DNA of 64,000 nt. It comes from Phytobacter ursingii (lineage in GTDB: Bacteria > Pseudomonadota > Gammaproteobacteria > Enterobacterales > Enterobacteriaceae). Made by a program: the position numbers and the translations under genes. Positions 1-10,372 of this stretch are shown piece by piece. Under the pieces are notes generated by a model. The model searched no databases and was not told the DNA's origin. It saw only the letters and a list, made by a program, of their open reading frames with translations. The first letter of the stretch is position 1. The number at the start of each line of letters is the position of its first letter. The DNA is taken from the NCBI GenBank assembly GCA_901456055.1, contig CABDWT010000019.1, forward strand, positions 310,001-374,000. The letters are read 5' to 3'.

Positions 1-593
1 ACCTCTATTTCCATAAAGCGCCGAATGCCAAAGAGCTGCATGAAGAGACCGTACGTAAACTGCAGGCGTTGCACATGTTCGACTGCGCACGTGCTAACAA
101 AGCCATGTCCGCCTGGGGCGTAGAAGCGCGTGTCCCGTTCCTGGATAAGAAATTCCTTGATGTAGCGATGCGCATCAACCCGCAGGATAAAATGTGTGGC
201 AACGGCAAAATGGAGAAACATGTCCTGCGCGAATGTTTCGAATCCTACCTGCCGGCGAGCGTTGCATGGCGTCAGAAAGAGCAGTTCTCTGACGGCGTAG
301 GCTACAGTTGGATCGATACGCTGAAAGAAGTGGCGGCGCAGCAGATAAGCGACCAGCAACTGGCGACAGCCAGCTACCGTTTCCCGTACAACACGCCAGT
401 CTCGAAAGAAGCGTATCTGTACCGTGAAATCTTTGAAGAACTGTTCCCGGTACCCAGCGCCGCTGAATGTGTTCCTGGCGGCCCGTCTGTGGCGTGCTCG
501 TCTGCAAAAGCGATCGAGTGGGATGAATCATTCAAAGCCATGAACGATCCATCAGGTCGTGCGGTTGGCGTACACCAGTCTGCTTACAAATAA
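1..593 (+). CDS. asnB: Asparagine synthetase B, C-terminal part (5' truncated by window)
   Basis: Glutamine-hydrolysing asparagine synthetase, cytoplasmic; makes Asn from Asp, Gln and ATP. Only the end of the synthetase (ATP pyrophosphatase) domain is in the window; the reading frame is open from base 3 and enters with LYFHKAPNAKELHEE, so the gene starts upstream. The tail (…GVHQSAYK) is the enterobacterial AsnB tail, near-identical to E. coli. It precedes the Met-Leu-Gln tRNA operon exactly as in E. coli. An intrinsic terminator follows the stop. The N-terminal glutaminase domain cannot be assessed. Confidence 0.97.
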   Translation, partial: LYFHKAPNAKELHEETVRKLQALHMFDCARANKAMSAWGVEARVPFLDKKFLDVAMRINPQDKMCGNGKMEKHVLRECFESYLPASVAWRQKEQFSDGVGYSWIDTLKEVAAQQISDQQLATASYRFPYNTPVSKEAYLYREIFEELFPVPSAAECVPGGPSVACSSAKAIEWDESFKAMNDPSGRAVGVHQSAYK

Positions 594-610
594 GCGATTG
601 TTATCGTTAA

Positions 611-632
611 AGGCCCTGCGGGGCCTTTTTTA
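611..632 (+). terminator. Rho-independent terminator of asnB
   Basis: Stem AGGCCC/GGGCCT with a TGCG loop followed by a run of six T, 18 nt after the asnB stop codon. Confidence 0.9.
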
Positions 633-752
633 TTTCTGCGTATCTTTTGCTATACAAAATCGATAAATAACCAATAATTGCCGAATTATGCGTCACGCTG
701 TTCGCAACCTAACCAAACAGTCACATTCCGGCAATTTTCGATGAAAAAGGTA

Positions 753-781
753 TTGACGCTTCCAGGCCCAATACGCATAAT
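753..781 (+). promoter_or_regulatory. Sigma-70 promoter of the tRNA operon (stringent type)
   Basis: TTGACG (753-758), 17-bp spacer, CATAAT (776-781), then the GC-rich stretch GCGCCCCGC where the discriminator lies. A near-consensus -35/-10 with a GC discriminator is the known signature of stable-RNA promoters repressed by ppGpp/DksA; regulation is inferred. It lies about 40 nt upstream of the first tRNA. Confidence 0.85.
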
Positions 782-819
782 GCGCCCCGCAACGCCGATA
801 AGGTAACGCGAAAAAAGAT

Positions 820-896
820 GGCTACTTAGCTCAGCTGGTTAGAGCACAGCACTCATAATGCTGGGGTCACAGGTTCGATTCCCGTAGTAGCCACCA
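820..896 (+). tRNA. metT: tRNA-Met (elongator, CAU)
   Basis: 77-nt cloverleaf beginning GGCTACTTAG and ending with encoded CCA; anticodon CAT in the loop CTCATAA. First gene of the seven-tRNA operon, same order as E. coli metT-leuW-glnU-glnW-metU-glnV-glnX. Sequence is identical to the second Met copy at 1301. Confidence 0.97.
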
Positions 897-904
897 TCTT
901 TTTT

Positions 905-989
905 GCGGGAGTGGCGAAATTGGTAGACGCACCAGATTTAGGTTCTGGCGCCGCAAGGTGTGCGAGTTCAAGTCTCGCCTCCCGCACCA
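905..989 (+). tRNA. leuW: tRNA-Leu (UAG)
   Basis: 85-nt class II tRNA with long variable arm (GGCGCCGCAAGGTGT region), anticodon TAG in TTTAGGT, CCA encoded. Eight bases after metT, so certainly co-transcribed. Confidence 0.97.
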
Positions 990-1089
990 TTCACCAGTCA
1001 GCGTTGCACGGATGGGGTATCTCCAGGCTGTAAGATAGCCATTAAGGCTAACCGCAATATAGTCTGAAGTTCTCTGTTCAGAAATTTGT

Positions 1090-1164
1090 TGGGGTATCGC
1101 CAAGCGGTAAGGCACCGGTTTTTGATACCGGCATTCCCTGGTTCGAATCCAGGTACCCCAGCCA
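1090..1164 (+). tRNA. glnU: tRNA-Gln (UUG)
   Basis: 75-nt tRNA, acceptor TGGGGTA/TACCCCA, anticodon TTG in TTTTGAT, encoded CCA. Identical to the copy at 1199. Starts 101 nt after leuW; that spacer shows no second promoter I would trust. Confidence 0.97.
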
Positions 1165-1198
1165 TATTTTTGATGTTTGCGGTTCACCGCGACGGTAT

Positions 1199-1273
1199 TG
1201 GGGTATCGCCAAGCGGTAAGGCACCGGTTTTTGATACCGGCATTCCCTGGTTCGAATCCAGGTACCCCAGCCA
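1199..1273 (+). tRNA. glnW: tRNA-Gln (UUG), second copy
   Basis: Exact duplicate of glnU (75 nt, anticodon TTG, encoded CCA), 34 nt downstream, as in the E. coli operon. Confidence 0.97.
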
Positions 1274-1300
1274 GTCGGTGACTGGTTTGCAGTAACATTT

Positions 1301-1377
1301 GGCTACTTAGCTCAGCTGGTTAGAGCACAGCACTCATAATGCTGGGGTCACAGGTTCGATTCCCGTAGTAGCCACCA
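1301..1377 (+). tRNA. metU: tRNA-Met (elongator, CAU), second copy
   Basis: 77-nt exact duplicate of metT, anticodon CAT, encoded CCA. Confidence 0.97.
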
Positions 1378-1426
1378 TATTCAAAGGCTGATGTTCATAA
1401 AAACATTAACCTGAGTAAAAAATTGT

Positions 1427-1501
1427 TGGGGTATCGCCAAGCGGTAAGGCAGTGGATTCTGATTCCACCATTCCGAGGTTCGAATCCTCGTACCCCAGCC
1501 A
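1427..1501 (+). tRNA. glnV: tRNA-Gln (CUG)
   Basis: 75-nt tRNA with anticodon CTG in TTCTGAT, five-base variable loop CATTC, T stem CGAGG/CCTCG, encoded CCA. Reference for comparison with the aberrant last copy. Confidence 0.97.
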
Positions 1502-1578
1502 ATTTCAAAAAGTCGTTTGCTTTTGGGTAGACGCAAAGGTTGAAGTTTTATCGTTAACGCGTAAAATTTCACACCTAT

Positions 1579-1652
1579 TGGGGTATCGCCAAGCGGTAAG
1601 GCAGCGGATTCTGATTCCGCCATCCGAGGTTCGAATCCTTGTACCCCAGCCA
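1579..1652 (+). tRNA. glnX: tRNA-Gln (CUG), last copy, with shortened variable loop
   Basis: Anticodon CTG, encoded CCA, same acceptor as glnV but only 74 nt. The variable loop reads CATC instead of CATTC, and the T-stem 3' strand is CCTTG instead of CCTCG, giving a G-U wobble. Anticodon stem GCGGA/TCCGC is intact. It is probably still a tRNA, but it is the most diverged member of the operon and may be less active. Confidence 0.9.
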
Positions 1653-1656
1653 CATA

Positions 1657-1694
1657 AAAAGCAAAAAGCTCGCTTCGGCGGGCTTTTTGCTTTT
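1657..1694 (+). terminator. Terminator of the tRNA operon
   Basis: Long stem GCAAAAAGC…GCTTTTTGC with an inner TTCG-capped GC stem and T-rich 3' side, immediately after glnX. The A-rich 5' side makes it usable for the converging ubiF transcript as well. Confidence 0.85.
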
Positions 1695-1736
1695 CTGCTT
1701 CCGGTTAACAGCAAACGGCGGTTTCCCGCCGTCACA

Positions 1737-2912
1737 TTACAGTCCTAAGGCATATTTCAGCGCCTGGCGTTTGAGTACGCCAGCCCGTTCCGCCGCCATC
1801 AAACCGAGATTACGCAGCACGCGTACCGGGCCTAAATCATTACTGAACCCGGCATGGAACAAATCCATTCCACTTTGCATAATAAAATTATCTGCCATAC
1901 GGCGCTTCTGATAGCGCTTAAGCACCGAAAGGCTTGCCCAGTCTTCCCCGTGGCTGCGCGCCCTTGTCAGCACGTCCAGCAGACATTCCACATCGCGATA
2001 GCCGAGGTTTACCCCCTGCCCCGCCAGCGGATGGATGGTATGCGCTGCATCGCCCACCAGCGCAAGCCCAGGACGAACATATTGCAATGCGTGGCGACGC
2101 GCGAGCGGAAACGCCCCGGCAGCGACCGGCATAACCTGCCCCAGCCGGGACGGAAAATGTGCCGCGATCTCTTTCTGTAACTGCACCATATTTAACGATT
2201 GCAACTGGCGAATACGGGCAGGCGTGTCATACCAGACCAGTGATGCCCAGTAATCAAATAACGGCAGGAAAGCATGCGGACCGTTGGGAGTAAAATGCTG
2301 CCAGGTACTCTCACCTGGCGCACGCTCACACTCCACGGTGATCAGCAGGCAGGATTGCTGATATTGCCAGGCGTGAATACCGATACCGGCACATTGACGC
2401 ACCCGGGAATTCCCCCCATCAGCCCCCATCACCAGCTTCGCTGAAAGCGTTTCGCCATCTTCAAATATCAGTTCGTGGCAATCATCATTCAGACGCATCG
2501 TACTGAGTGCCGCAGGTACACGTAGCGTTACCTGTGGATGGCGCTCCATTGCGTCCCACAGCGCGCGTTGCAGGACATTGTTTTCCACCATATAGCCAAG
2601 CTGCGGCAGCTTTAATTCCTGCGCGTCGAAGATGACATGCGCATTTTCCCACTCCCAGGTCTCCAGCCGCTCCCATGGATGACAACGCATCGCCAGAACC
2701 GCATCCCAGACGCCCAGTTCCCGGAGCAGTGCTACCGAGGACGTGCTAATCGCCGAAATACGCACATCGGGTTGTGCCGTCGCGTCAAAGGCAGGCGGCG
2801 CCTGTTGTTCAATGACCGTGACACTAAAACCCTGCCGGGCTAACCCCAGAGCAAGCGCTCCGCCGACCATTCCGCCGCCGACAACTGCGACCTCAGTAGA
2901 TTGATTTATCAT
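1737..2912 (-). CDS. ubiF: 3-demethoxyubiquinol 3-hydroxylase (2-octaprenyl-3-methyl-6-methoxy-1,4-benzoquinol hydroxylase)
   Basis: FAD-dependent aromatic hydroxylase that adds the C6 hydroxyl (C5 in older numbering) in aerobic ubiquinone synthesis; membrane-associated. 391 aa, the usual length. N-terminal Rossmann motif GGGMVGGALALGLA (residues 12-25), second FAD motif GDAAHTIHPLAGQG near 285-300 and the DG/GADGG motif in the middle, all as in the UbiH/UbiF/VisC family. Closest by eye to E. coli UbiF (tail MAAERAGVLKRQALKYALGL). Convergent with the tRNA operon, divergent from miaB. Start ATG at 2912. Confidence 0.96.
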   Translation of the reverse strand: MINQSTEVAVVGGGMVGGALALGLARQGFSVTVIEQQAPPAFDATAQPDVRISAISTSSVALLRELGVWDAVLAMRCHPWERLETWEWENAHVIFDAQELKLPQLGYMVENNVLQRALWDAMERHPQVTLRVPAALSTMRLNDDCHELIFEDGETLSAKLVMGADGGNSRVRQCAGIGIHAWQYQQSCLLITVECERAPGESTWQHFTPNGPHAFLPLFDYWASLVWYDTPARIRQLQSLNMVQLQKEIAAHFPSRLGQVMPVAAGAFPLARRHALQYVRPGLALVGDAAHTIHPLAGQGVNLGYRDVECLLDVLTRARSHGEDWASLSVLKRYQKRRMADNFIMQSGMDLFHAGFSNDLGPVRVLRNLGLMAAERAGVLKRQALKYALGL

Positions 2913-3058
2913 GGTCCATTATCCTTAAACGAGAATCTCCTAAGTTTACCGGATTTTTTACATCTTGAGTCTGACAAGCATCATACTGGTCAGCACGCGA
3001 CCAAAGCATTACAATACGCGCCCTGCATTGGGGCCTTAAACAAAGCATGAGCAAGTCG

Positions 3059-4483
3059 ATGACAAAAAAACTCCACATTAAAACCTGGGGCTGTCAGATG
3101 AACGAGTACGATTCATCGAAGATGGCCGATCTGCTGGATGCCACTCATGGGTATCAACTCACCGAAGTGGCCGAAGAAGCCGATGTGCTGCTGCTTAATA
3201 CCTGCTCAATCCGCGAGAAGGCGCAAGAGAAAGTCTTCCACCAGTTGGGGCGCTGGAAATTATTAAAGGAAAAAAATCCAGACCTGATCATTGGTGTCGG
3301 CGGTTGCGTCGCCTCTCAGGAAGGCGACCACATTCGCCAGCGTGCCCACTATGTTGACATTATTTTTGGACCGCAAACGCTGCACCGACTGCCGGAGATG
3401 ATTAACTCCGTGCGCGGCAATCGCAGCCCGGTCGTGGACATCAGCTTCCCGGAGATCGAGAAATTCGACCGTCTGCCGGAACCGAAAGCCGAGGGGCCGA
3501 CCGCGTTCGTCTCTATCATGGAAGGCTGCAATAAGTACTGCACTTACTGCGTCGTGCCTTATACCCGTGGTGAAGAAGTCAGCCGTCCGTGCGACGATAT
3601 CCTGTTTGAAATCGCGCAACTGGCGGCGCAAGGCGTACGTGAAGTTAACCTGCTGGGCCAAAACGTTAACGCCTGGCGCGGTGAGAATTACGACGGAAGC
3701 ACCGGTTCTTTCGCGGATCTGCTGCGTCTGGTGGCGGCCATCGATGGTATTGATCGCATCCGTTTTACCACCAGCCACCCGATCGAATTCACCGACGATA
3801 TTATTGATGTCTATCGCGATACGCCGGAGCTCGTAAGCTTCCTGCATCTGCCGGTACAAAGCGGTTCTGACCGCGTACTGAACCTGATGGGCCGTACCCA
3901 CACCGCGCTGGAATACAAAGCAATCATCCGCAAACTGCGTGCTGCTCGTCCGGACATTCAAATCAGCTCTGATTTTATCGTTGGCTTCCCTGGCGAAACG
4001 ACTCAGGACTTCGAGCAAACCATGAAGCTGATTGCCGATGTGAATTTCGATATGAGTTACAGCTTTATTTTCTCCGCCCGTCCAGGAACACCTGCGGCCG
4101 ATATGGTTGATGACGTACCGGAAGAGGATAAAAAGCAGCGCCTGTATATTCTGCAGGAACGTATCAACCAGCAGGCAATGGCCTGGAGTCGCCGGATGAT
4201 CGGCACAACCCAGCGCATTCTGGTGGAGGGGACTTCCCGTAAGAGCATCATGGAACTGTCAGGCCGTACCGAAAATAACCGCGTGGTGAACTTCGAAGGC
4301 AGACCGGAGATGATTGGGAAATTCGTTGACGTGGAAATTACCGACGTCTGGACAAACTCCCTGCGCGGTAAAGTGGTGCGTACCGAAGACGAAATGGGCC
4401 TGCGTATTGCAGAGTCCCCGGAATCGGTTATCGCCCGTACCCGTAAAGAAAATGATATCGGTGTAGGTATCTACCAGCCTTAA
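3059..4483 (+). CDS. miaB: tRNA-2-methylthio-N6-dimethylallyladenosine synthase
   Basis: Radical-SAM methylthiotransferase that converts i6A37 to ms2i6A37 in tRNAs reading UNN codons. With the ATG at 3059 ([13 protein letters not shown]) it is 474 aa, matching E. coli; an in-frame ATG four codons upstream (3047) is possible, neither has a strong Shine-Dalgarno. UPF0004 domain with Cys near 12, 49 and 83 (GCQ, NTCS, GGCV), radical-SAM CX3CX2C in [13 protein letters not shown] (about 156-167), and a C-terminal TRAM domain (about 378-441). Divergent from ubiF. Confidence 0.96.
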   Translation: MTKKLHIKTWGCQMNEYDSSKMADLLDATHGYQLTEVAEEADVLLLNTCSIREKAQEKVFHQLGRWKLLKEKNPDLIIGVGGCVASQEGDHIRQRAHYVDIIFGPQTLHRLPEMINSVRGNRSPVVDISFPEIEKFDRLPEPKAEGPTAFVSIMEGCNKYCTYCVVPYTRGEEVSRPCDDILFEIAQLAAQGVREVNLLGQNVNAWRGENYDGSTGSFADLLRLVAAIDGIDRIRFTTSHPIEFTDDIIDVYRDTPELVSFLHLPVQSGSDRVLNLMGRTHTALEYKAIIRKLRAARPDIQISSDFIVGFPGETTQDFEQTMKLIADVNFDMSYSFIFSARPGTPAADMVDDVPEEDKKQRLYILQERINQQAMAWSRRMIGTTQRILVEGTSRKSIMELSGRTENNRVVNFEGRPEMIGKFVDVEITDVWTNSLRGKVVRTEDEMGLRIAESPESVIARTRKENDIGVGIYQP

Positions 4484-4532
4484 TCTTGTCTGCTCGACCT
4501 GTCTCACGTTGCAGAATGACAGCAAGCAAATA

Positions 4533-4562
4533 CCCGGTCGCATAGATGACGATGCGACCGGG
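4533..4562. repeat. Perfect 11-bp palindrome between miaB and ybeZ
   Basis: CCCGGTCGCAT, 8-nt loop, ATGCGACCGGG. There is no T run after it, so it is not a typical intrinsic terminator; it could stabilise the 3' end of miaB mRNA or be a REP-like half. The remaining 188 bases up to ybeZ hold no other feature I recognise. Confidence 0.7.
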
Positions 4563-4750
4563 CGTGCGCAAAGCAGGGATCTGCGGCGTGAAGTCTGACC
4601 GGGCTGCCCTTGCATTTCCCCTTCCTGCCCTCATATCCATCGCAATGCTTGCGCCTTTATTCTATGGCGTGAATAATTCTCTGTAAGGCTGACGGCCACA
4701 GGCTGGATTAGCCAGGCTCCATTCGGCACTATCTGAATAAGAGGAACAGT

Positions 4751-5793
<1,043 letters not shown>

Positions 5794-5797
<4 letters not shown>

Positions 5798-6261
5798 GTC
5801 AGGTGATCCTAGATTTACAGCTGGCATGTGAAGAGAACGGCGGCTTGCCGGAAGAAGCCCAGTTTCAGCGCTGGCTGGACGCGGTCATTCCGCAATTCCA
5901 GGAAGAAGCGGAAGTGACTATCCGTCTGGTGGATGAGGCGGAAAGTCATGAGTTAAACCTGACTTACCGCGGGAAAGACAAGCCGACAAATGTGCTCTCT
6001 TTCCCGTTTGAAGCGCCGCCGGGGATCGAAATGCCGCTGCTGGGCGATCTGATCATTTGCCGCCAGGTGGTTGAGCAGGAAGCCAACGAACAGGGCAAAC
6101 CGCTTGATGCGCACTGGGCGCATATGGTGATACACGGTAGCCTGCATCTGCTGGGCTACGACCACATTGAAGATGACGAAGCCGAAGAAATGGAAGGGCT
6201 CGAAACAGAGATAATGCTTGCTCTGGGGTATGAGGATCCGTACATTTCCGAGAAGGAGTAG
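5794..6261 (+). CDS. ybeY: Endoribonuclease YbeY (16S rRNA 3'-end maturation)
   Basis: Zinc-dependent single-strand endoribonuclease needed for 16S rRNA 3' maturation and ribosome quality control. 155 aa, full length. Metal site [11 protein letters not shown] (HX3HX5H) near residues 114-124, conserved R in [17 protein letters not shown]. Overlaps ybeZ by 4 nt, so translation is likely coupled. Confidence 0.97.
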
Positions 6262-6363
6262 TCTGTGCGGCAACCTATTGCCGTGCTGACAGAACATGCT
6301 GCCGGGCGCTGAGTTTGCGCGTCCTGGCGACAGAACCACTAACATGAGAACCCATACGACGCC

Positions 6364-7239
6364 ATGAGCGACGACAATTCACACAGTAGCGACATTACCA
6401 ACAAGAAGGGATTCTTCTCCCTTTTACTCAGCCAACTTTTTCACGGCGAACCCAAAAACCGTGATGAGTTACTGGAGCTGATCCGTGATTCCGGGCAGAA
6501 CGAGCTTATCGATCAGGATACGCGCGAAATGCTCGAAGGGGTAATGGACATCGCCGACCAGCGCGTTCGCGATATCATGATTCCCCGCTCGCAAATGATT
6601 ACCCTGAAACGCAACCAAAGCCTTGATGAATGTCTTGACGTTATCATTGAGTCTGCACACTCGCGTTTTCCGGTGATCAGCGAAGATAAGGATCACATTG
6701 AAGGGATTTTGATGGCCAAAGACTTGCTGCCGTTTATGCGCAGCGATGCCGAAGCCTTCAGTATGGAAAAAGTGCTACGCCAGGCCGTAGTGGTTCCGGA
6801 AAGCAAACGGGTCGACCGGATGCTCAAAGAGTTTCGTTCCCAGCGTTACCACATGGCTATTGTGATTGACGAGTTCGGCGGCGTGTCGGGCCTTGTCACT
6901 ATCGAAGATATTCTCGAACTTATCGTCGGCGAAATTGAAGACGAATATGATGACGAAGAAGATATCGATTTCCGCCAGCTCAGCCGTCATACCTGGACCG
7001 TCCGCGCCCTTGCGTCTATTGAAGATTTCAACGAAACCTTCGGTACTCACTTTAGCGATGATGAAGTCGATACGATCGGCGGGCTGGTTATGCAGGCCTT
7101 CGGGCACCTGCCTGCGCGTGGGGAATCCATTGATATTGATGGTTACCAATTTAAAGTCGCCATGGCGGACAGTCGACGTATTATTCAGGTTCATGTAAGA
7201 ATGCCGGACGATTCCCCCGTTCCGAAATTGGATGAGTAA
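6364..7239 (+). CDS. ybeX: CBS-domain / CorC-HlyC protein YbeX
   Basis: Cytoplasmic CNNM/CorC-type protein, historically linked to Mg2+/Co2+ efflux (CorC) and more recently to ribosome metabolism with YbeY. 291 aa. Two CBS motifs (IPRSQMITL… about 75-135 and [14 protein letters not shown]… about 140-195) then an acidic run [11 protein letters not shown] and a CorC_HlyC C-terminal domain with [12 protein letters not shown]. No DUF21 membrane domain, as expected for YbeX. 102-nt gap after ybeY, 5 nt before lnt. Confidence 0.95.
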   Translation: MSDDNSHSSDITNKKGFFSLLLSQLFHGEPKNRDELLELIRDSGQNELIDQDTREMLEGVMDIADQRVRDIMIPRSQMITLKRNQSLDECLDVIIESAHSRFPVISEDKDHIEGILMAKDLLPFMRSDAEAFSMEKVLRQAVVVPESKRVDRMLKEFRSQRYHMAIVIDEFGGVSGLVTIEDILELIVGEIEDEYDDEEDIDFRQLSRHTWTVRALASIEDFNETFGTHFSDDEVDTIGGLVMQAFGHLPARGESIDIDGYQFKVAMADSRRIIQVHVRMPDDSPVPKLDE

Positions 7240-7244
7240 TGTAA

Positions 7245-8786
7245 ATGGCATTTGCCCCACTGTTTGAACGCCAGCGCGTACGTCTGCTGCTGGCGCTACT
7301 TTTAGGAGCCAGCGGAACGCTGGCTTTTTCTCCTTACGATATCTGGCCTGCCGCGATCATCTCCCTTATGGGGCTGCAAGCGCTCACGCTTAACCGGCGT
7401 CCGGTGCAAGCCGCCTGGGTAGGTTACTTCTGGGGACTCGGCCTGTTTGGCTCCGGCATTCACTGGGTCTATGTCAGCATCGCACAATTCGGTGGGATGC
7501 CTGGCCCGGTCAATGTGTTCCTTGTGGTTCTGCTTGCCGCCTACCTTTCGCTCTATACCGGGCTGTTCGCCGGCGTGATTTCGCGGTTGTGGCCCAAAAC
7601 GACCTGGCTGCGCGTGGCGGTAGCGGCGCCAGTTATCTGGCAACTGAGTGAGTTTTTACGCGGCTGGGTACTGACGGGCTTTCCATGGCTGCAGTTTGGC
7701 TATAGCCAGATTGACGGGCCGCTAAAAGGACTGGCGCCAGTATTAGGCGTTGATGCCATTACGTTCCTGTTGATGTCGGTAAGCGGTTTGCTGGTCCTGG
7801 CGGCGGTGAAACGCTGCTGGCGTCCTTTCATCGTGGCGTTGGTGCTCTTTGCTCTGCCCTTCCCGCTGCGTTATATCCAGTGGTATCAGTTGCTGCCGGA
7901 AAGGACGACGCAGGTATCGCTGGTACAAGGCAATATTCCGCAAGCGCTCAAATGGGATGAAGGTCAGTTACTCGATACGCTGAAAATCTACCTCAATGCC
8001 AGCCAGCCGGAGTTGGGTAAATCACAGCTCATCATCTGGCCGGAATCTGCCATTTCCGATCTCGAAATCAACCAACAGCCTTTCCTGGGCATGATGGATG
8101 ATTTGATGCGCAAGAATGACAGTACGCTTATTACCGGGATTGTGGATGCCCGTCTCAACCAGCAAAACCGTTACGACACCTACAACACTATCATCACGCT
8201 GGGCAAAGACAGCGCATACAGCTATAGCTCCACCGATCGCTATAACAAAAATCACCTGGTGCCCTTTGGTGAGTTTGTCCCGCTGGAATCTATCCTGCGT
8301 CCGCTGGCACCGTTCTTTGACCTGCCGATGTCTTCATTCAGTCGCGGATCATACGTTCAGCCTCCGCTGTCTGCGCACGGTTACAAACTGACGCCGGCTA
8401 TCTGTTACGAAATCATCCTCGGCGAGCAGGTGCGTGATAACTTCCGTCCGGATACTGATTTCCTGCTGACCATCTCGAATGATGCCTGGTTTGGCAAATC
8501 AATCGGCCCATGGCAACACTTCCAGATGGCGCGGATGCGCTCGCTGGAACTGGCGCGCCCGTTGCTCCGTAGCACTAACAACGGCATTACGGCGGTGATT
8601 GGGCCAACCGGCGAGATCCAGGCGATGTTACCGCAGTTCACCCGGCAGGTCCTGACCGCTAACGTCACCCCAACCTCCGGCCTGACGCCTTATGCCCGCA
8701 TGGGTAACTGGCCTCAGTGGGTTCTGACCGCGCTGCTCGGTTTTGGCGCGCTGATCATGAGCCTAAGGCAACGCCGCACGTCATGA
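7245..8786 (+). CDS. lnt: Apolipoprotein N-acyltransferase
   Basis: Inner-membrane enzyme that adds the third acyl chain to lipoproteins. 513 aa: about six to seven hydrophobic helices in the first 210 residues and one near the C terminus, enclosing a nitrilase-type domain. Catalytic Glu-Lys-Cys visible as IIWPESA (E267), [12 protein letters not shown] (K335) and AICYE (C387), in the E. coli numbering that this protein keeps. Follows ybeX by 5 nt. Needed downstream for LptE, RlpA and the lipoprotein at 46.2 kb. Confidence 0.97.
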   Translation: MAFAPLFERQRVRLLLALLLGASGTLAFSPYDIWPAAIISLMGLQALTLNRRPVQAAWVGYFWGLGLFGSGIHWVYVSIAQFGGMPGPVNVFLVVLLAAYLSLYTGLFAGVISRLWPKTTWLRVAVAAPVIWQLSEFLRGWVLTGFPWLQFGYSQIDGPLKGLAPVLGVDAITFLLMSVSGLLVLAAVKRCWRPFIVALVLFALPFPLRYIQWYQLLPERTTQVSLVQGNIPQALKWDEGQLLDTLKIYLNASQPELGKSQLIIWPESAISDLEINQQPFLGMMDDLMRKNDSTLITGIVDARLNQQNRYDTYNTIITLGKDSAYSYSSTDRYNKNHLVPFGEFVPLESILRPLAPFFDLPMSSFSRGSYVQPPLSAHGYKLTPAICYEIILGEQVRDNFRPDTDFLLTISNDAWFGKSIGPWQHFQMARMRSLELARPLLRSTNNGITAVIGPTGEIQAMLPQFTRQVLTANVTPTSGLTPYARMGNWPQWVLTALLGFGALIMSLRQRRTS

Positions 8787-8796
8787 CGCCTTCTAC

Positions 8797-8826
8797 GCCC
8801 TCTTTCTAACCAGAGAGGGCGCTTTC
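8797..8826 (+). terminator. Probable terminator after lnt
   Basis: Stem GCCCTCT/AGAGGGC with a 10-nt loop, followed by GCTTTCGCC; the T tract is short, so termination is probable rather than certain. Confidence 0.55.
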
Positions 8827-9084
8827 GCCAACTTTCCCTCAAATGCCATTTCTGGCACATCAATTGCAAAATAAACCTGGGTAACGGCGATTTTCCCCGA
8901 TGTGCGAATAACACGCACTATGACGGATCGCATACGGCACCAAAATGGTGCAATGGAAGATTTTTGCCTTCAAACGGTGCGGTACACTTCGCAAAAACAA
9001 ACAATACCGCAGCAAAATCTTTACATTAAGCCAAACTAAATGCTAACAAACGCATACAACACTGCACGCATTTGCAGCAGGATA

Positions 9085-9106
9085 TAACAAACACAACACT
9101 CACAAT
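9085..9106 (+). promoter_or_regulatory. C/A-rich leader of gltI, likely GcvB sRNA target
   Basis: AACAAACACAACACTCACAA lies 43 nt ahead of the gltI start. GcvB is known to repress gltI in Salmonella through a C/A-rich leader element that pairs with its G/U-rich R1 region; this stretch has that composition. The 8827-9148 spacer is otherwise AT-rich leader and promoter DNA in which I see no gene. Confidence 0.65.
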
Positions 9107-9148
9107 GGGTATCAATGCGTCTCTGGCGCGACGATAAAGGAGTTGGAT

Positions 9149-10087
9149 ATGCAATTACGTAAACTGGCCACAGCAATGCTGGTTATGGGAATGTCTGCGG
9201 GTCTGGCGCATGCCGCCGATGAGGCTAAACCTGCCGACGCGGCAGCAGCCCCGGCAGAAGCGCAACAGCCCACGCTGGAAAAAATTGCCAAAAACGGCGT
9301 GATCGTGGTCGGACACCGTGAATCTTCCGTACCGTTCTCCTATTACGACAACGAACAAAAAGTTGTGGGTTACTCTCAGGACTACTCCAACGCTATCGTT
9401 GAAGCGGTGAAGAAAAAACTCAATAAGCCTGACCTGCAAGTCAAACTGATCCCCATTACCTCACAAAACCGTATTCCGCTGCTGCAAAACGGCACCTTCG
9501 ATTTCGAATGCGGTTCGACCACCAACAACCTGGAACGTCAGAAACAGGCTGCTTTCTCTGACACTATCTTTGTGGTCGGTACACGTCTGTTGGTCAAAAA
9601 AGGCGGCGATATTAAAGATTTCCCGGATCTGAAAGGCAAAGCGGTGGTCGTGACCTCTGGTACCACCTCTGAGATCCTGCTGCACAAACTGAATGACGAA
9701 CAGAAAATGGACATGCGCATCATCAGCGCTAAAGACCATGGTGACTCTTTCCGTACCCTGGAAAGCGGCCGGGCAGTGGCCTTTATGATGGATGACGCTC
9801 TGCTTGCGGGTGAACGTGCGAAAGCGAAGAAAGCAGATAACTGGGATATCGTGGGCAAACCGCAATCACAGGAAGCTTACGGCTGCATGCTGCGTAAAGG
9901 TGATACTGAGTTCAAAAAGCTGATGGATGACACCATCGCTCAGGCGCAAACCTCCGGTCAAGCGGAGAAATGGTTTGATAAATGGTTCAAAAACCCTATT
10001 CCGCCGAAAAACCTGAACCTCAATTTCGCGCTCTCTGACGAGATGAAAGCACTGTTCAAAGAACCGAATGATAAGGCGCTGAACTAA
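9149..10087 (+). CDS. gltI: Glutamate/aspartate ABC transporter, periplasmic binding protein
   Basis: Periplasmic receptor of the GltIJKL system. 312 aa from ATG 9149, which has AAAGGAG eight nt upstream; the in-frame TTG at 9143 lies too close to it. Signal peptide with cleavage after AGLAHA (residue 22). Then an Ala/Pro-rich linker that is longer than in E. coli, followed by the SBP_bac_3 fold (ending …DEMKALFKEPNDKALN). First gene of the operon, separated from gltJ by a 285-nt gap holding SroC. Confidence 0.96.
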   Translation: MQLRKLATAMLVMGMSAGLAHAADEAKPADAAAAPAEAQQPTLEKIAKNGVIVVGHRESSVPFSYYDNEQKVVGYSQDYSNAIVEAVKKKLNKPDLQVKLIPITSQNRIPLLQNGTFDFECGSTTNNLERQKQAAFSDTIFVVGTRLLVKKGGDIKDFPDLKGKAVVVTSGTTSEILLHKLNDEQKMDMRIISAKDHGDSFRTLESGRAVAFMMDDALLAGERAKAKKADNWDIVGKPQSQEAYGCMLRKGDTEFKKLMDDTIAQAQTSGQAEKWFDKWFKNPIPPKNLNLNFALSDEMKALFKEPNDKALN

Positions 10088-10196
10088 TTAACAAAAATAA
10101 TACACGCATCCATTAATGTGGTATCCGGGCTGCGACTAAGCGGATCCCCAAAGGCACCAACATATCAGGGTCGGGGATACGTCAAAGCAGCCCGCG

Positions 10197-10359
10197 CAAA
10201 GCGACATCGTGGATGAAGTGTAGTCAGGGGCGGGATATCCAGCCCTCTCGATTGTTGAAGCAGCACGGACAGACTATACGTTGAATGGTCGTTCCCCATT
10301 CGACGCGAACACAAGCTCTTCGCACAATCTTCGAGGGTAGCGCTGCTACCCTTTTTTTT
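10197..10359 (+). ncRNA. sroC: SroC sRNA (GcvB sponge)
   Basis: In Salmonella and E. coli SroC is released from the gltIJKL mRNA between gltI and gltJ, binds Hfq and base-pairs with GcvB to trigger its decay. The position, the 285-nt gltI-gltJ gap and a perfect terminator (GGGTAGC GCT GCTACCC plus eight T, 10335-10359) all fit. The 3' end is firm; the 5' end is set from the known ~150-163 nt length and is uncertain because it is made by RNase E processing. With the leader target in gltI this forms a feed-back loop on the transporter. Confidence 0.8.
10335..10359 (+). terminator. Partial (intra-operon) terminator at the 3' end of SroC
   Basis: Seven-bp stem GGGTAGC/GCTACCC, 3-nt loop, eight T, 13 nt before the gltJ start. 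It sets the SroC 3' end and should lower gltJKL expression relative to gltI. Confidence 0.9.
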
Positions 10360-10372
10360 CCGGAGTAGATTT

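Noticed and set aside
867-1653. Open frames across the tRNA operon on both strands
   Set aside because: They are antisense or sense readings of tRNA genes (repeated GVPGFEPGNAG-type peptides), a known annotation artefact.
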